Source of the DNA: Fragilaria crotonensis
Taxonomy: Eukaryota; Bacillariophyta; Fragilariophyceae; Fragilariales; Fragilariaceae
Direction: 5' to 3'
DNA length: 64,000 bases
Assembly (NCBI GenBank): GCA_022925895.1
Contig: JAKSYS010000881.1
Coordinates: forward strand, 496,001-560,000
The notes below the pieces were generated by a model. It was not told where the DNA came from, made no database searches, and saw only the letters and a program-made list of their open reading frames with translations. Numbering within the stretch: position 1 is the first letter of the stretch; every line of letters starts with the position of its first letter. This document shows positions 43,079 to 53,808 of the stretch, one piece after another. Both the position numbers and the translations under genes were made by a program.

Positions 43079-44294
43079 ATGTATAAGGCTGAATGCGGAA
43101 GAACTGAAGGAGAATTAGTAGGTACGTGTATTATCGACATAATGGGTTTCGTTGTCTGTTTGTTCAGGTGGAGGAGCAAAAAGGAGTGACAACTTACTGA
43201 CGCGTGTCATCCTTCGCTCACCAACAGATACTTTAACCAGCACTAGTAGTACTACTAGTAACGAAAAAGGACAATCCGATGCTCGTAGCAATGACAACAA
43301 TGCAACATCACCTCCCGACGTTGAGGAGAATGACGTCAACGAAGGTCATGATTTTCCTTCGAACTACTTCTTCAAGGGATTTCTTGCTTGGTGTTTGTGG
43401 GGTTGGCTCCCAATTCAACAAGGGTCCGCGATGAAGTCGTCGCTCTTCTCTGATGCCAAGTGTAATGCTTCCCTTGGGAGGAACACGACGTCACGACAAG
43501 CTATAAAAGAAAGGAAAGAATCTGTGGCGGCGAGGAGTTCTACTCCTCAGCAGCACACGATGGCAATGCGACCGCAGCAATCACTCACTGCTCGTCAGCA
43601 GAGTGATATGTTGGTTGAGCTCCGACATGCCACAAAGGATGTTATGCAGAAGACGTATGAACTGTTTGAGGCAGAGTTTGTTGAAAAGGAACAACAGAAA
43701 ACTGCATTTCTCGAAGTTCGAATCATTCGAGACAATCTGGCTTCGTTGACTCGAAAGCAGGACCTGCTCCTTCAGAAATACTATCATTCGACAAAGGGCC
43801 CTATTCAGAATCAGATGAAGACTGATCTTGATCGCCTTGAGGCACAGATTGCGGAACTGGAAACGTCTCTTCGAATCCTTCAAGAGACAGAGCTGCATCG
43901 ACGTAAGAAGGCGAAGATTGCGCCGCGACATGGGGTTGTTGCTGATGTGCTTGTTGCTACTGACCCTGATGCGTCTGAAACCACAAAATCTGGAAACGCG
44001 ACTGCATCGTCACCTGCGGCATCATCAGCATCAATGCCAAGAATGGTTTCAATCCCATGCGAGGATTCAGGACTGGCTGTTGCTTTCCAAGAGTCGATTA
44101 CTATATGTACCGAGTGCAACGAGATTCCCACCAAACACGTGTGCCGTAAGTGTAAACAATTTGTATGTGATCTCTGCTGCTCTGAAAAGAGGGGCTTAGA
44201 GCTTGTATGGTGGTGCGGTACTTGTTTCGACGATGAAAGTCTAAGCAATCAACGCCAAATTCGCGATGGCAAGTATGAAAGCGATGGCGAGTAG
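43079..44294 (+). CDS. Coiled-coil protein with C-terminal Cys-rich zinc-binding motif
   Basis: The main frame is open from 43168 to 44294. Its 5' end lacks an ATG. I propose a first exon 43079-43121, starting 'MYKAECGRTEGELVG', spliced over a 46-nt intron (GTACGT...TTCAG) that keeps frame. The alternative is a start at the internal ATG 43431. Residues near 90-105 hold 'FFKGFLAWCLWGWLP', a possible membrane or hydrophobic patch. The middle is a predicted coiled coil rich in K, E, Q and L. The C-terminus has 'CTECNEIPTKHVCRKCKQFVCDLC' followed by 'WWCGTC', a B-box or FYVE-like arrangement of eight Cys/His. Function is unknown. It lies alone between the Copia fossil and a DNA transposon. Confidence 0.6.
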
Positions 44295-45037
44295 TAGTAG
44301 GTGTACTATGTAGTACTTAAGTCAGTTAACAAATAGTTTAGTTGGTAGGAATGTTTCGAGGCTTATTTTTGACCAGACGCTTCGGCCAAATCACTTCATT
44401 CTTGTGAAATGCAAGGTCAAAATGTTCCACAAGCATGGACCGAAACAGCGGTAACGATAGGTTGTTTACAGGCACGTTGTCTTTTCCAAGAAATCCTTCA
44501 GCTGTTGTCATCAAATGATCATCATCACAAGGTGGGTTTTTGTGAGTTGATATACATGTAGTCATTAATGACGGTTTATGTTTACTAAAGTGGTTACTTT
44601 TAGACTTAAATAGTTAATAGTTATATATAGTTGGTTTTTTTCTACATGTTATAATGATATAATACTTAAATATTTTTATTATCAAATTTTATCAGTGAAT
44701 TCTTGAATTATAATCAATCTATATGGTTTGATATCAACAAAAAAAGATAAACTATAAATATATTTCTGATTGAATCAACAAAGTGATGGGTATAGCGAAT
44801 TGATTTTCACTGCAGCAACCATTTTTTCAAAAATTTGACTTGGTGTTTTCTAAATTCACTGATATTGAGGCATAGTCGCCAGTTAGGTTTCCGAGGCACA
44901 GTGAATGGCGTTGTCTAAAACTTTTACCGTATTTCTGGCATTTAATGGCTGTTGTTCAACAGGTCCAGTGATCTTTTGAGTTCATTGTTGAATCTTCGAC
45001 AATTCTGTGCATTGCTTCTCTCTTTACAAGGATTCAC
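44295..45037. other. AT-rich spacer before the transposase
   Basis: Strongly AT-rich from about 44,560 to 44,900, unlike the host genes. A minus-strand frame of 75 residues at 44338-44565, ending 'KPRNIPTN', has an ATG but no recognised domain. The left end of the DNA transposon probably lies in here; I could not find its inverted repeat. Confidence 0.45.
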
Positions 45038-48000
45038 ATGCCGAAACGCACATCCTCTACTACGTTGTGTGACGGATGTCACAAACCCTTCAAGCGAATC
45101 CAGGTACACTTGAATCACAATCTTGTTTGCAACAGCATTTATGCTTCTCGGAAGAGCACAATTGATCTGTCTGCTGGTATTGGTGGTACTTTGATTAACA
45201 GGAGTGCTGCCAAGGCCGCGCAAAACCACGCTTCGTTGTCCTCACATATCCTCACAGGACAAGTAAGTACTGGACACCAGGAGGGTCACAGTCGTCAACG
45301 ATTTTCTGCACCATTCGAATTCAGTTCTGTTCAGGATGCTGGTCGTGCTGCTTCTGTTGAAGCACTAGATGGTGACGATGACCCCGATGAGCATGAATTG
45401 GACGACGACGATGACGTCAATCCTTTTGGTGAGGAAGAGTCGTTGACGACGCCACCTGATTTGGTTGAGAACGGAACGACAGACCCTGACGAAGGAGTCC
45501 TTGAATTGTACGAGGAACTCCTCCGCCTTCAGTCAAATCCATTATCCTCGCTGGCCAAATTCTCTTGTGAAGAGAAGGTTCATATTGAGTTGCTTCAACT
45601 CCTAAAAGACTTGAAGGCGCCACTTTCTGCGTTTAAGTACATACTGAACTGGGCCGCGAAAGCAAATGAAAATGGCCACCAATTTCAGACCAGTTGCCAG
45701 CCATCACGTGAGACGGTTACAAAGATGTTGTTCAGTCGTTATAACATGCATGGTTTGGTTCCCAAGGAGAAGAAGTTGTATCTGCCCTATTCAAAGCGTA
45801 TTGTTACGATGGTATATTTCGATGCACGCCAAGTGTTTGCGTCATTGCTGTCATGCCGTTCCCTCAATAAGGACGAGTGTTTTATGTTTCATGAACAGGG
45901 GGGATCCATTTGCTGTGCCTGATGCGAGGACATCAGTAATTGGTGACATCAACAGTGGTCGGTGTTATCGAGAAACCTATAAGAAATTGGTGAAGAATCC
46001 GCAGTCTGACATGATACTTCCTTGTGTGCTTGCAATGGACAAGACGCACATTGACCTTCCGGGTAGACTCCAGATGGAGCCAATCACAATTTCTCACGGG
46101 TTATTGAAGCATGAGTTTCGCCGTTTACCCATTGCAATGCGAATTTTGGGTTACATCTATCACGGGAGTGCCTCACGTAAGGCTCAGAAGGTTGACCTCA
46201 ACGTTGATTACAATGAGGCACCCAATGACCTTCCTCCTGGTGTTGCGACTGTGAGCAATGTTCTAAAACCTAAAAAAGGCGTCACCTGGCCTACATACAT
46301 GTTGAATGAGTATCACATGCAGATTGCATTTATTCTTTCGGCATCAGGTTTTTTTAAGTTTGCAGGACAAAGGCTTCAAGTGGAAGCTTCAATACAAGAA
46401 GACTGTCCACGACGTCGTATTTCACCCCTTTGTCCCTTTCATAATTGGTGACACGGAGGGTCACGATCGTCTTTGCGGGCACTACACCGCACGATTTGCA
46501 AAAATCAAACAACTATGCCGTGCATGCGAATGTCCCACAGAGATGACTGGTTACTCGAAATCTGTGTACCGCCACAGGAAGCCAAGTCATGTTGGAGGTT
46601 TGGTGAGAGAGGGTGATGTTGAATCCTTACGCGCACTATCACAAAATTATGTTGTTAACGGCTTTAACAAAGTTCGGTTTGGCCAGCACAATGCGAGAGG
46701 AATTTTTGGAGCTTGTCCTGGTGAAATCCTCCACTTGATCACACTTGGGTGGTTCAAGTACTGCCTTGAATCCTTTGCACACCAAGCTGGCGCAAAGAAA
46801 GGGAAGAAATCGGCTGCGCTTGAACATTATGACGCTCTTTGCGCAGACATTGGAAGTGCCATGGTACGGAAAAGTGACCGCGACCTACCACGTACAAATT
46901 TTCCGAAGGGTTTTCCACGGGATCTAATCTGATGGGTCATGAGATACCAGGATGTCTCCTAGTCAAACTCTTCGCATTGCACACTAGTAGTTTCCGACAA
47001 ATCTTTCCCCTCCTAAAGAGTCAAAGAACAAGGCTGCGAATGGAAAGGGATGGAAGAAGAACGAGAACGGAAAGCCTGCAGAAAGAAAGGGACAACAGAA
47101 ACGGCCGTCGGCAACTGTGGAAGCAGGGAATGATGCTGCGATGCACGATGCGAAGCAGGAGGAAGTGAAGTATGTACCACCCCCACTGCCTAAACTAGGG
47201 TGTCCCAAGCACACCGCAGATTGGATTCACATCATTTCTTGTCTGCTGCAATGGCATCAATGGATGAAGCAACCGACAATAAGGCGTAGTCATGTGATAA
47301 GGTTGGCCACTGGTGTTCGATGGCTAATCCGCAATGTTGCCAATATTTGCCCACGGATGTCGGGAATGAGGAACAATACAATCAAGATGCACCTTGCGCT
47401 TCACATCAGTGAGGATATACTTGATCATGGTGTCCCCGACGTGGTAAACTCATCATATGCAGAATCTGCACACATTCCACTTGCAAAGAATACATCTCGC
47501 AATACTCAGAAGCGTGTTGCATCCTTTACAAGACAAGCAGCACACCGGTACCATGAGGATTTGGCAATCTTGGTTGCCAATAATGATGTGGACGAGTTTG
47601 AGGCCAAGAAGCCTCCAATCCCTTTAACTTCCTCTGGTGCTGCTGGTCGTCGGTTTGTTCTATCGCAGAAACCCTCCTCAGCTGGTGATGACATCATGTT
47701 TGCGTGGAACTCTCCCCGCGCGACAGATGATTCGCCTAAAAACAGGCTTCCATCTCGTATCTCCAAATTTATTATGAAATATTGTTGCCCAGATGTCCCC
47801 AGGGGTTTGGCAAAGTCTGTGCAATGCTTCACGGAGTTTATCTCTGAGGAAGGAGATCGGTACAGAGGCCATCCAAACTATCATGGGAAACGTTGGTGCG
47901 ATCATGCAATGATCAATTGGAATCTTGATTTCCCCTTGCCAGGACTCATTCACACCTTTGTGGACCTTCGTCATCTCCCAGATAATACTCGTATTCGCAC

Positions 48001-48610
48001 GAAACTACAAAAGAATCTCAAACCTGGAATGTATGCGGTTTTGGAATCCTACGATGCAGAAGATGCAGATCCGGCTGTTCCGAATAATATGATCGGCCTG
48101 TACACACTTCATAGGGAACCAGAAGAGGGTCGTGGCAATATGCTGGTATCTATTTACCTCATCGAGGTTGGGAGCATCTTTGCTCCCACAGTTGGGATTC
48201 CGGACTTCGGGAACAGAGACTCAGACAAGTATTTGTTCCTATTCCGAAGAAGAGAGGAATGGCCATCAGCATGGGATCATTTTGTACAGTACTGTTGCAA
48301 GAATAACGAGGAGGAAAGCTTAGAGTCTGAATACGAGGAGGAGGATGACAAAGACAACGAAGAAGTCAACGAGGACGACGAGCAGGATGATGACGACGAC
48401 GATGAGCAGGAGGATGACAATGATGACGATGACGACAAGAATGACGATGACGATGACGACAATGACAATGACAAAGAGGATGACAATGATGACAAGGACG
48501 ACGACGATGATGATGATGATGAGGACAATGACGACGATGACAACAACTCGGATGATAACGATGATGACAACGAGAACGAGGATGATAACGACGATGACGA
48601 CGACGAGTGA
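45038..48610 (+). CDS. CACTA/Plavaka-like DNA transposase, several frame breaks
   Basis: The ATG is at 45038 and the stop at 48608-48610. The N-terminus has a zinc finger, 'CDGCHKPFKRIQVHL'. The catalytic core reads like the CACTA/KDZ (Plavaka) group: a first Asp in 'LAMDKTHIDLPG', then 'IGDTEGHDRLCGHY', then 'CRACECP', and a 'GIFGACPGEILHLI' block followed by 'GWFKYCLESF'. The C-terminus is an almost pure Asp tail. The coding text is split by four frame changes, each at a homopolymer: G6 at 45898-45903, T7 at 46349-46355, T4 at 46911-46914 and C4 at 47007-47010. They cancel out, so total length still fits about 1,190 residues. The product would cut and paste its own element in the nucleus. 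Confidence 0.65.
48336..48607 (+). repeat. GAY/AAY trinucleotide tract encoding an Asp-rich tail
   Basis: About 90 codons of mostly GAC, GAT, GAG, AAT and AAC at the 3' end of the transposase frame, giving an Asp/Asn/Glu tail. The opposite strand gives a poly-Ser shadow frame. It looks like a decayed triplet expansion. Confidence 0.85.
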
Positions 48611-48662
48611 ATACTCAACAAGTACAATGGTAGGTTACATACGGCAAGCTAAATTCTAAACT

Positions 48663-50757
48663 TTAGTACTCCTTTCTTCTCCTTTTCTTTTTCTTCCATT
48701 GTTGTGAAGGTGCACCAACGCCTACTAATTCCATCCCCAGATTGAGCTCATCATCAAAAGGTGTGGTCACTCCTCCAATCGTACTATCATCCTTGCACGT
48801 CGTGGACGATGATACGATGGCAGCACATGCATTGACCCTGCCCGCCCGAACAACCTTCTCTTTGCATGCCGTGAACGTTCCGTAAAGGTGATTGTCAAAC
48901 CTTCGACCGCCACCCGAAAAAACTTCGGCGTTGTCCTCGCCGTCGGGTTTGGAAACCGAAGTGCAGTGCCGAAGCACTCGCCCATCCCAGCTGATGGCAA
49001 CTCCGTGATAGAGGCGCACAGCCAACCCAGAGAAAGGTTTGCCATCTGCTCGTGTGCCAAACACATTTGGCATTATGAAGTACCAATTAGAGGCTTTGCC
49101 GGGCATCTCTTCCGTCCACACAGCAAAGCCCTGCGAACAATCATTGACATCAAAGTGTGAAGAGTTGCCGAGGTTGACACTCATGTCAATAGTGCGCCCA
49201 ACCCAATCCCCATCCTTTCCGTCCATAGGAGACATCATCGGAACACCAGAGTCGCTTTCCAAAGTCTTGATCAAGTGCATCAAGTCAGGGTAACACAGAC
49301 GGCCAAGGCAACAAAGAGCAGCAACCATGTCTCGCAGGACAAGTTCGTCAACCTTTTCGTTTGCAGCGTAAGGAATCATGGTAGCCCCATCTCCCTCCAC
49401 ACGCATGCCAATGGCGTACATGTTACCAACATCACCCCCCGTATTCCTGACCCCACTAGTTGTTCGCATGCCCCGGCGAATTGCAGTGTTACACCGCGTG
49501 ATCTTCAAAAGCAAAGACGCACGGCGGGCTATTCTCAATTTCAAGTCGTCCATCGGCACAGGATCTGTTTTCAGCATGAGGGTATGCCTCACCCTCACCA
49601 CAGTTTGCCGATCCACCGAGGTCCCACACGGTGCATCATCAATCACGACGTCTACCATCGGATCAACCACGGGATCCAACACCAAGCATGAAGATGGAAG
49701 GTCAAAGTAACGTGTACCCGAAGCGTAGTGCCGACCGCCGAGTCGGGCAGACTTAGATCCCGCAAGAATAGAGTTGAATTCCAGTGCCAGTACCTCCCGT
49801 GGCCATGCCAAGGAAATTCTGTCCTGAGATAACATCTGGGGCAACATGGGGCCGTCTTGATCAGCGCACTGATTGGCACGAATGATCACACGTTTGTCGC
49901 AAAGAATATTGTACGTCATGCGCCACACCGAAACTGGAAGGCCATCAGAACCGCCACCACAATGAAGTCGCTTAACATAACCGCCATCACCAATGGTGTA
50001 CATAGGAACACGACGTTGTTGAGAGTCCAAAACTTCACTGCGATGTAGGCGAAGCCAACTCATGTCGTGAGGAACAAGCGTCTTTTCAACACCTGCGTCA
50101 GCACGTCGTCGATCACATGAGCAGTAGAAGACACCAGCATTGGGGATGAAAGCTATCAACGCACGGAACTGATAGTCCACAGAGTCATCAAGATCATCCG
50201 GTTTGAAGCATCTCATCACCCGAACATCATTGCCATTGTTAATCTCGCTTGTAGTGGGAACAATTGCACGATTCAGCACAACATCCATGAAAAACACTTC
50301 ACAGACAGATTCCCCAGGGAGATGCTTCACATGCGACTCGTGGAACATATCTGATAGCTTATTGATGCGATAGAAGTCGCAGATGCGATATCCCACAGAA
50401 TCCAAGGCCGCTCGAAAGAATGAGACAGGAGTGCCGCAGATATCGTCATCAACGCCGCCAATTGGAGGAAGAGGAGGATTCAGCACGGCATCTCTGAAGG
50501 CTGTCGCAACCCGCTCGCGATAATCCTCCTGATCAAAAACAGTACCTGCATCAACAGTGAAAGTACACGCTCCTTTGACGGAAGGAATCCTTCAGCAGTC
50601 CGATTAAAGGCAGAGAACTGCCAGCAATGTCATGGCCTGCAGCACCAACCCCAACCGCACGCGGATTGCGTCCCATGGCTGAAACAGAGCTCTGCGCCGG
50701 AAGCGTACGCCGCGCGCTAGCTATCCTGGCGCGATCTCGTGAAGGATCTGCAAACAT
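48663..50757 (-). CDS. 2OG-Fe(II) dioxygenase-like protein of a DNA transposon
   Basis: The main frame (50486-48663) continues upstream without ATG. Joined to a frame starting at the ATG 50757 by one base near 50,575, it gives about 697 residues. In main-frame numbering a double-stranded beta-helix signature lies at 436-513: 'NLGNSSHFDVND' gives HxD (H444, D446), then 'NWYFIMPN', then 'YHGVAISWDGRVLRHCTS' with a distal His (H507). The spacing fits a 2-oxoglutarate, iron-dependent oxygenase. The C-terminus is basic, 'WKKKKRRRKEY', perhaps nuclear. It converges on the transposase with 52 bases between the stops, so both probably belong to one element. KDZ elements in fungi are known to carry TET/JBP dioxygenases. 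Whether this is one is inference; the substrate is unknown. Confidence 0.55.
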
Positions 50758-50769
50758 GATGATACCGAC

Positions 50770-50996
50770 GATAAGGCGGCAACGCGATCACTAACGACAA
50801 GTTGTTCACCCCTGTCTGGGGAAACAACCAATCCTGAGTTCGCACGCGCCAGAAAAACAAGCAATTCCCCCTCTTCACGTTGAGTGATAAGGCAGCACGT
50901 CGTCACAAAGGACAGATTTGCAAATCCCTGTCTGGGGAGAAGGCAATTGTACCAGAGTTCCAACACGCCAGAAAAGCAAGCAGTTCCCCCTCTTCA
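50770..50996. repeat. Two-copy imperfect tandem repeat, 116-bp period
   Basis: Units beginning GATAAGGC at 50770 and 50886 share CCCTGTCTGGGGA, GAGTTC, CGCCAGAAAA and TTCCCCCTCTTCA in the same order. The pair lies just upstream of the ATG of the dioxygenase-like gene. It could be its promoter or the subterminal region of the transposon. Confidence 0.75.
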
Positions 50997-51855
50997 GACG
51001 ACAACAAGCATGAATGTGGTATACCTCACGTATGTGCTGGGCACAAAGAGTGCAACAGCAGTGTGGATGTCCATAAATTGTTGTGAAAGCAACTCGTGCA
51101 AAATAGTGCATTTCACGTCGATTCCAGTATAACCAATACTACGTGCAAGGCACGCGTTGCCCATGTGGGACTTCAGGCCAAAAATTTCCTTCCCCCCTCA
51201 AAACTGTCTAAGTACAAAAACAAATAAACATGTGTTAGTCATTTATTTTTTCATCTTCTTCATTTTGCCATGGCAACAAGACCCTAACTAACGTAGCCAT
51301 AGATGTGCTAAATCCTTATGTATTCAGGCACACATTCTTGTCACATACAGAAATTCCAAGTCGAATGCATCACCAGCCAGCCAGTACTTAAGATGATAAC
51401 GGTAATTTACCTTAGTACTGAGAACTGACGCATCGCAGCACCTAAAAAAAACTCGCAGCACTTAGTAACAAATCATATATACCAAGCACATGCGCATCTT
51501 CATCGTACCGAGTGAGTGTACATGATACGCAAACATCGGAGTATTCCACGAAGTAATCGTGGCGGTTACAAAACGATTAGCGGCAAAATATTGCCATATA
51601 AACGTATACACATCATGATATATTGCAGGAATATAACTAGTAAGCCTTCAATCCCCGACACAGCAATATTTATTTACAACGGTAGCTTGCCACAAACAAT
51701 TGTACAGTGCCTTTAGTAATAATTTCTGTCGACACACCCATTCAAATTGACTCTGTGTCAAGCATACAAACAACATGTGTGCCCAACTCTTCAAATTTAA
51801 ATGGGAGTTGTGAACAAAAGTGCTTCGCGCTCAAAACTTTTCTTGTGTGCAAGCG
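50997..51855. other. Intergenic, transposon flank
   Basis: AT-rich in its second half. It probably contains the right end of the CACTA-like element and the start of the next, but I could not pair inverted repeats. No gene seen. Confidence 0.45.
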
Positions 51856-53221
51856 ATGAAACTTGTTCCCACAATTGTATACTTCTACAACAGAGTAACT
51901 GAAGCCATGAACAACGGAACTGTATCTGACAAATCAGACTCCGAATCTTTATATGAGGATGAAGACAGCGGCAGTGGCGAAGACGAAATTGCCGAACCGT
52001 CAAAAGGAGGAAAGCGGCAAAGAGAACATATCGAAGAAGAGGACCATGACAACGAGGAGGCTACGGCACGGTCTAGTAGCCCGGACCACACATATAACAC
52101 AAGTGACGGAGAAGAAAATAGTGACCAAGAACGAGAGTGGGATAGGGAGTTGGACAAAATGCTTCCCTGCCGGGGTGCCGAGGAATTACATTCGTCCGAT
52201 GATGACGATGATGATGACGACTATGTTGTTCCTGCAAAACGTGGAAGAACATCGTCAGCAGGAGCTGCGCAGAATTTGGAGGGGTTGATACGAGTAAGAG
52301 GTATGTCAGCAAAAGAATCGTCCATGTCGGAAAAACACCAGGAGAACATTGCAGATAGGGTCACAACTTACGTCAGAAAACATATGTTTCGAGTCGTCAA
52401 GTTTATCAGCAATGAACACATGTTTGGTAAGGCTTTCAAGGAGGTGATGGACCACGAGTGTGTGGCAAACCGAGATCGTGTGAAATTCCAGATGTTATAT
52501 GAAAGTGTTTTTAACCATGCGTTGAACAGCAAGAGGAGCACATGCGAGCAGGCGGGGAAGAACATCATGATGAGAGAACTAAAACAATTCAAGGAAGATA
52601 GAATGGATGTGTTCTCAATTGATGAATTACAAAAAATGAGGAGAGCAAGTACGGAAAGGGAGAAAAAAGCATTCCTCTGGTTCTATGGAACATTTCTTGA
52701 GTGCGTTTGTGGCCTGAAGCACTGGGGTGTACAAAAGAGTAAGCAATTGGTGTCGCAGGCGACGAGCTCGGCCACAAAACACGGCAAGTTGGTGACCATC
52801 AGCGACGAGGCTTTCGCTCTCCTTCTCTACGACAACTATATTGAGAAGTGGCTCAAGGCATTTCAGCGAGAGGAACAACTGCGGCACGAGACCCCACCAG
52901 CAGAACCACAACCAAGGAGCGGCGCCGGCAGCAGGAAAAGTCCAAGAGGGAAAGGGAGAAAGGCAAGTATACTGCGCAAAAACAGGCCACTGCAAGTATG
53001 GTGGATGGAGCCGCGAAGGAATGGCAAGGTACAACGAATTCTATCACTTGGTGAAGGCTGATCGCACGTGTGAACAAGCCATGGATATGGAGCGTGAACT
53101 GCTCAATCACTGCATTGCACTGAAAAGGAGAGGAACAAATGGTGAAGGAAGTCGAGACACCTCCGATGGAGAGCAGGCAGAAGCATTAGAACCAGTGGAA
53201 GCATGTTGGGATTTGGAATAA
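51856..53221 (+). CDS. Transposon accessory protein, unknown function, two frame breaks
   Basis: A start at the ATG 51856, or the later ATG 51907, gives about 455 or 438 residues once two breaks are allowed for. The N-terminal 130 residues are very acidic (Ser/Asp/Glu, a run of eight Asp), followed by a basic patch 'PAKRGR'. The middle is helical, with 'ISDEAFALLLYDNYIEKW'. The C-terminus has a basic KERRRQQEK-like helix, then 'GHCKYGGWSREGMARYNEFY' and a final helix. The breaks are at a C4 run (52892-52895) and an A5 run (52978-52982); one added base at each restores one frame. It converges on the Harbinger transposase. PIF/Harbinger elements usually carry a second protein for nuclear import and DNA binding, so that is a likely role, but no Myb/SANT domain is visible. 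Confidence 0.5.
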
Positions 53222-53808
53222 CAACGCAATTTATTGAGGTGCACAATTATTATGATCATCACCATAACATTCTGAAACGAAACCGCAACGAGTGATTACT
53301 CCACTTTTGAATGTGGAGATGTCGACATGCAGCGTCATTGTTAAACATAGAAACTTAAACTATACACATATTGTTGTCAAGCAATCAATATTTCAAGCTA
53401 GTAAGCAACGTTTAACAACGACTCTGCACAATTTAAAGAATTTCATTTCACCAGATAAAGTTATAGCATTTATCTTTTATTGTTATAAATGACTATAATA
53501 TGGTGACAGATACCCATTAAAATTGATTTATTCAATTTACATTGTGATTCAAATTTACTGCATAACGTTGCTTAAAACCAAAAAAAGCCATGTAAACCAA
53601 TTTAAAAGTTCAAAACACAAAGCAAATTGTAATTGCAATCGACAAATCTTGTTTTATTTTGTTTTTTGTTTTGATGTTTGTTGAGTATTTGCTTAAAGGT
53701 GTAGTATGATACTAAACTGTGAAATATAACTTTAAAATGTTAGTGCTAAATATTTTATAATCATTATTCCCCGTCCACTAACCATATGTATTGAATCCAT
53801 TTTATTTT
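53222..53808. other. AT-rich spacer between convergent transposon genes
   Basis: Clearly richer in A and T than the host genes. No coding frame or repeat structure is recognised. It contains the 3' ends of both convergent genes. Confidence 0.5.

Noticed and set aside
44338-44565. 75-residue minus-strand frame with ATG
   Set aside because: Looks somewhat protein-like but has no recognised domain and lies in a transposon flank.
48277-48627. Poly-Ser frame on the minus strand
   Set aside because: Shadow of the Asp-rich tail of the transposase on the other strand.
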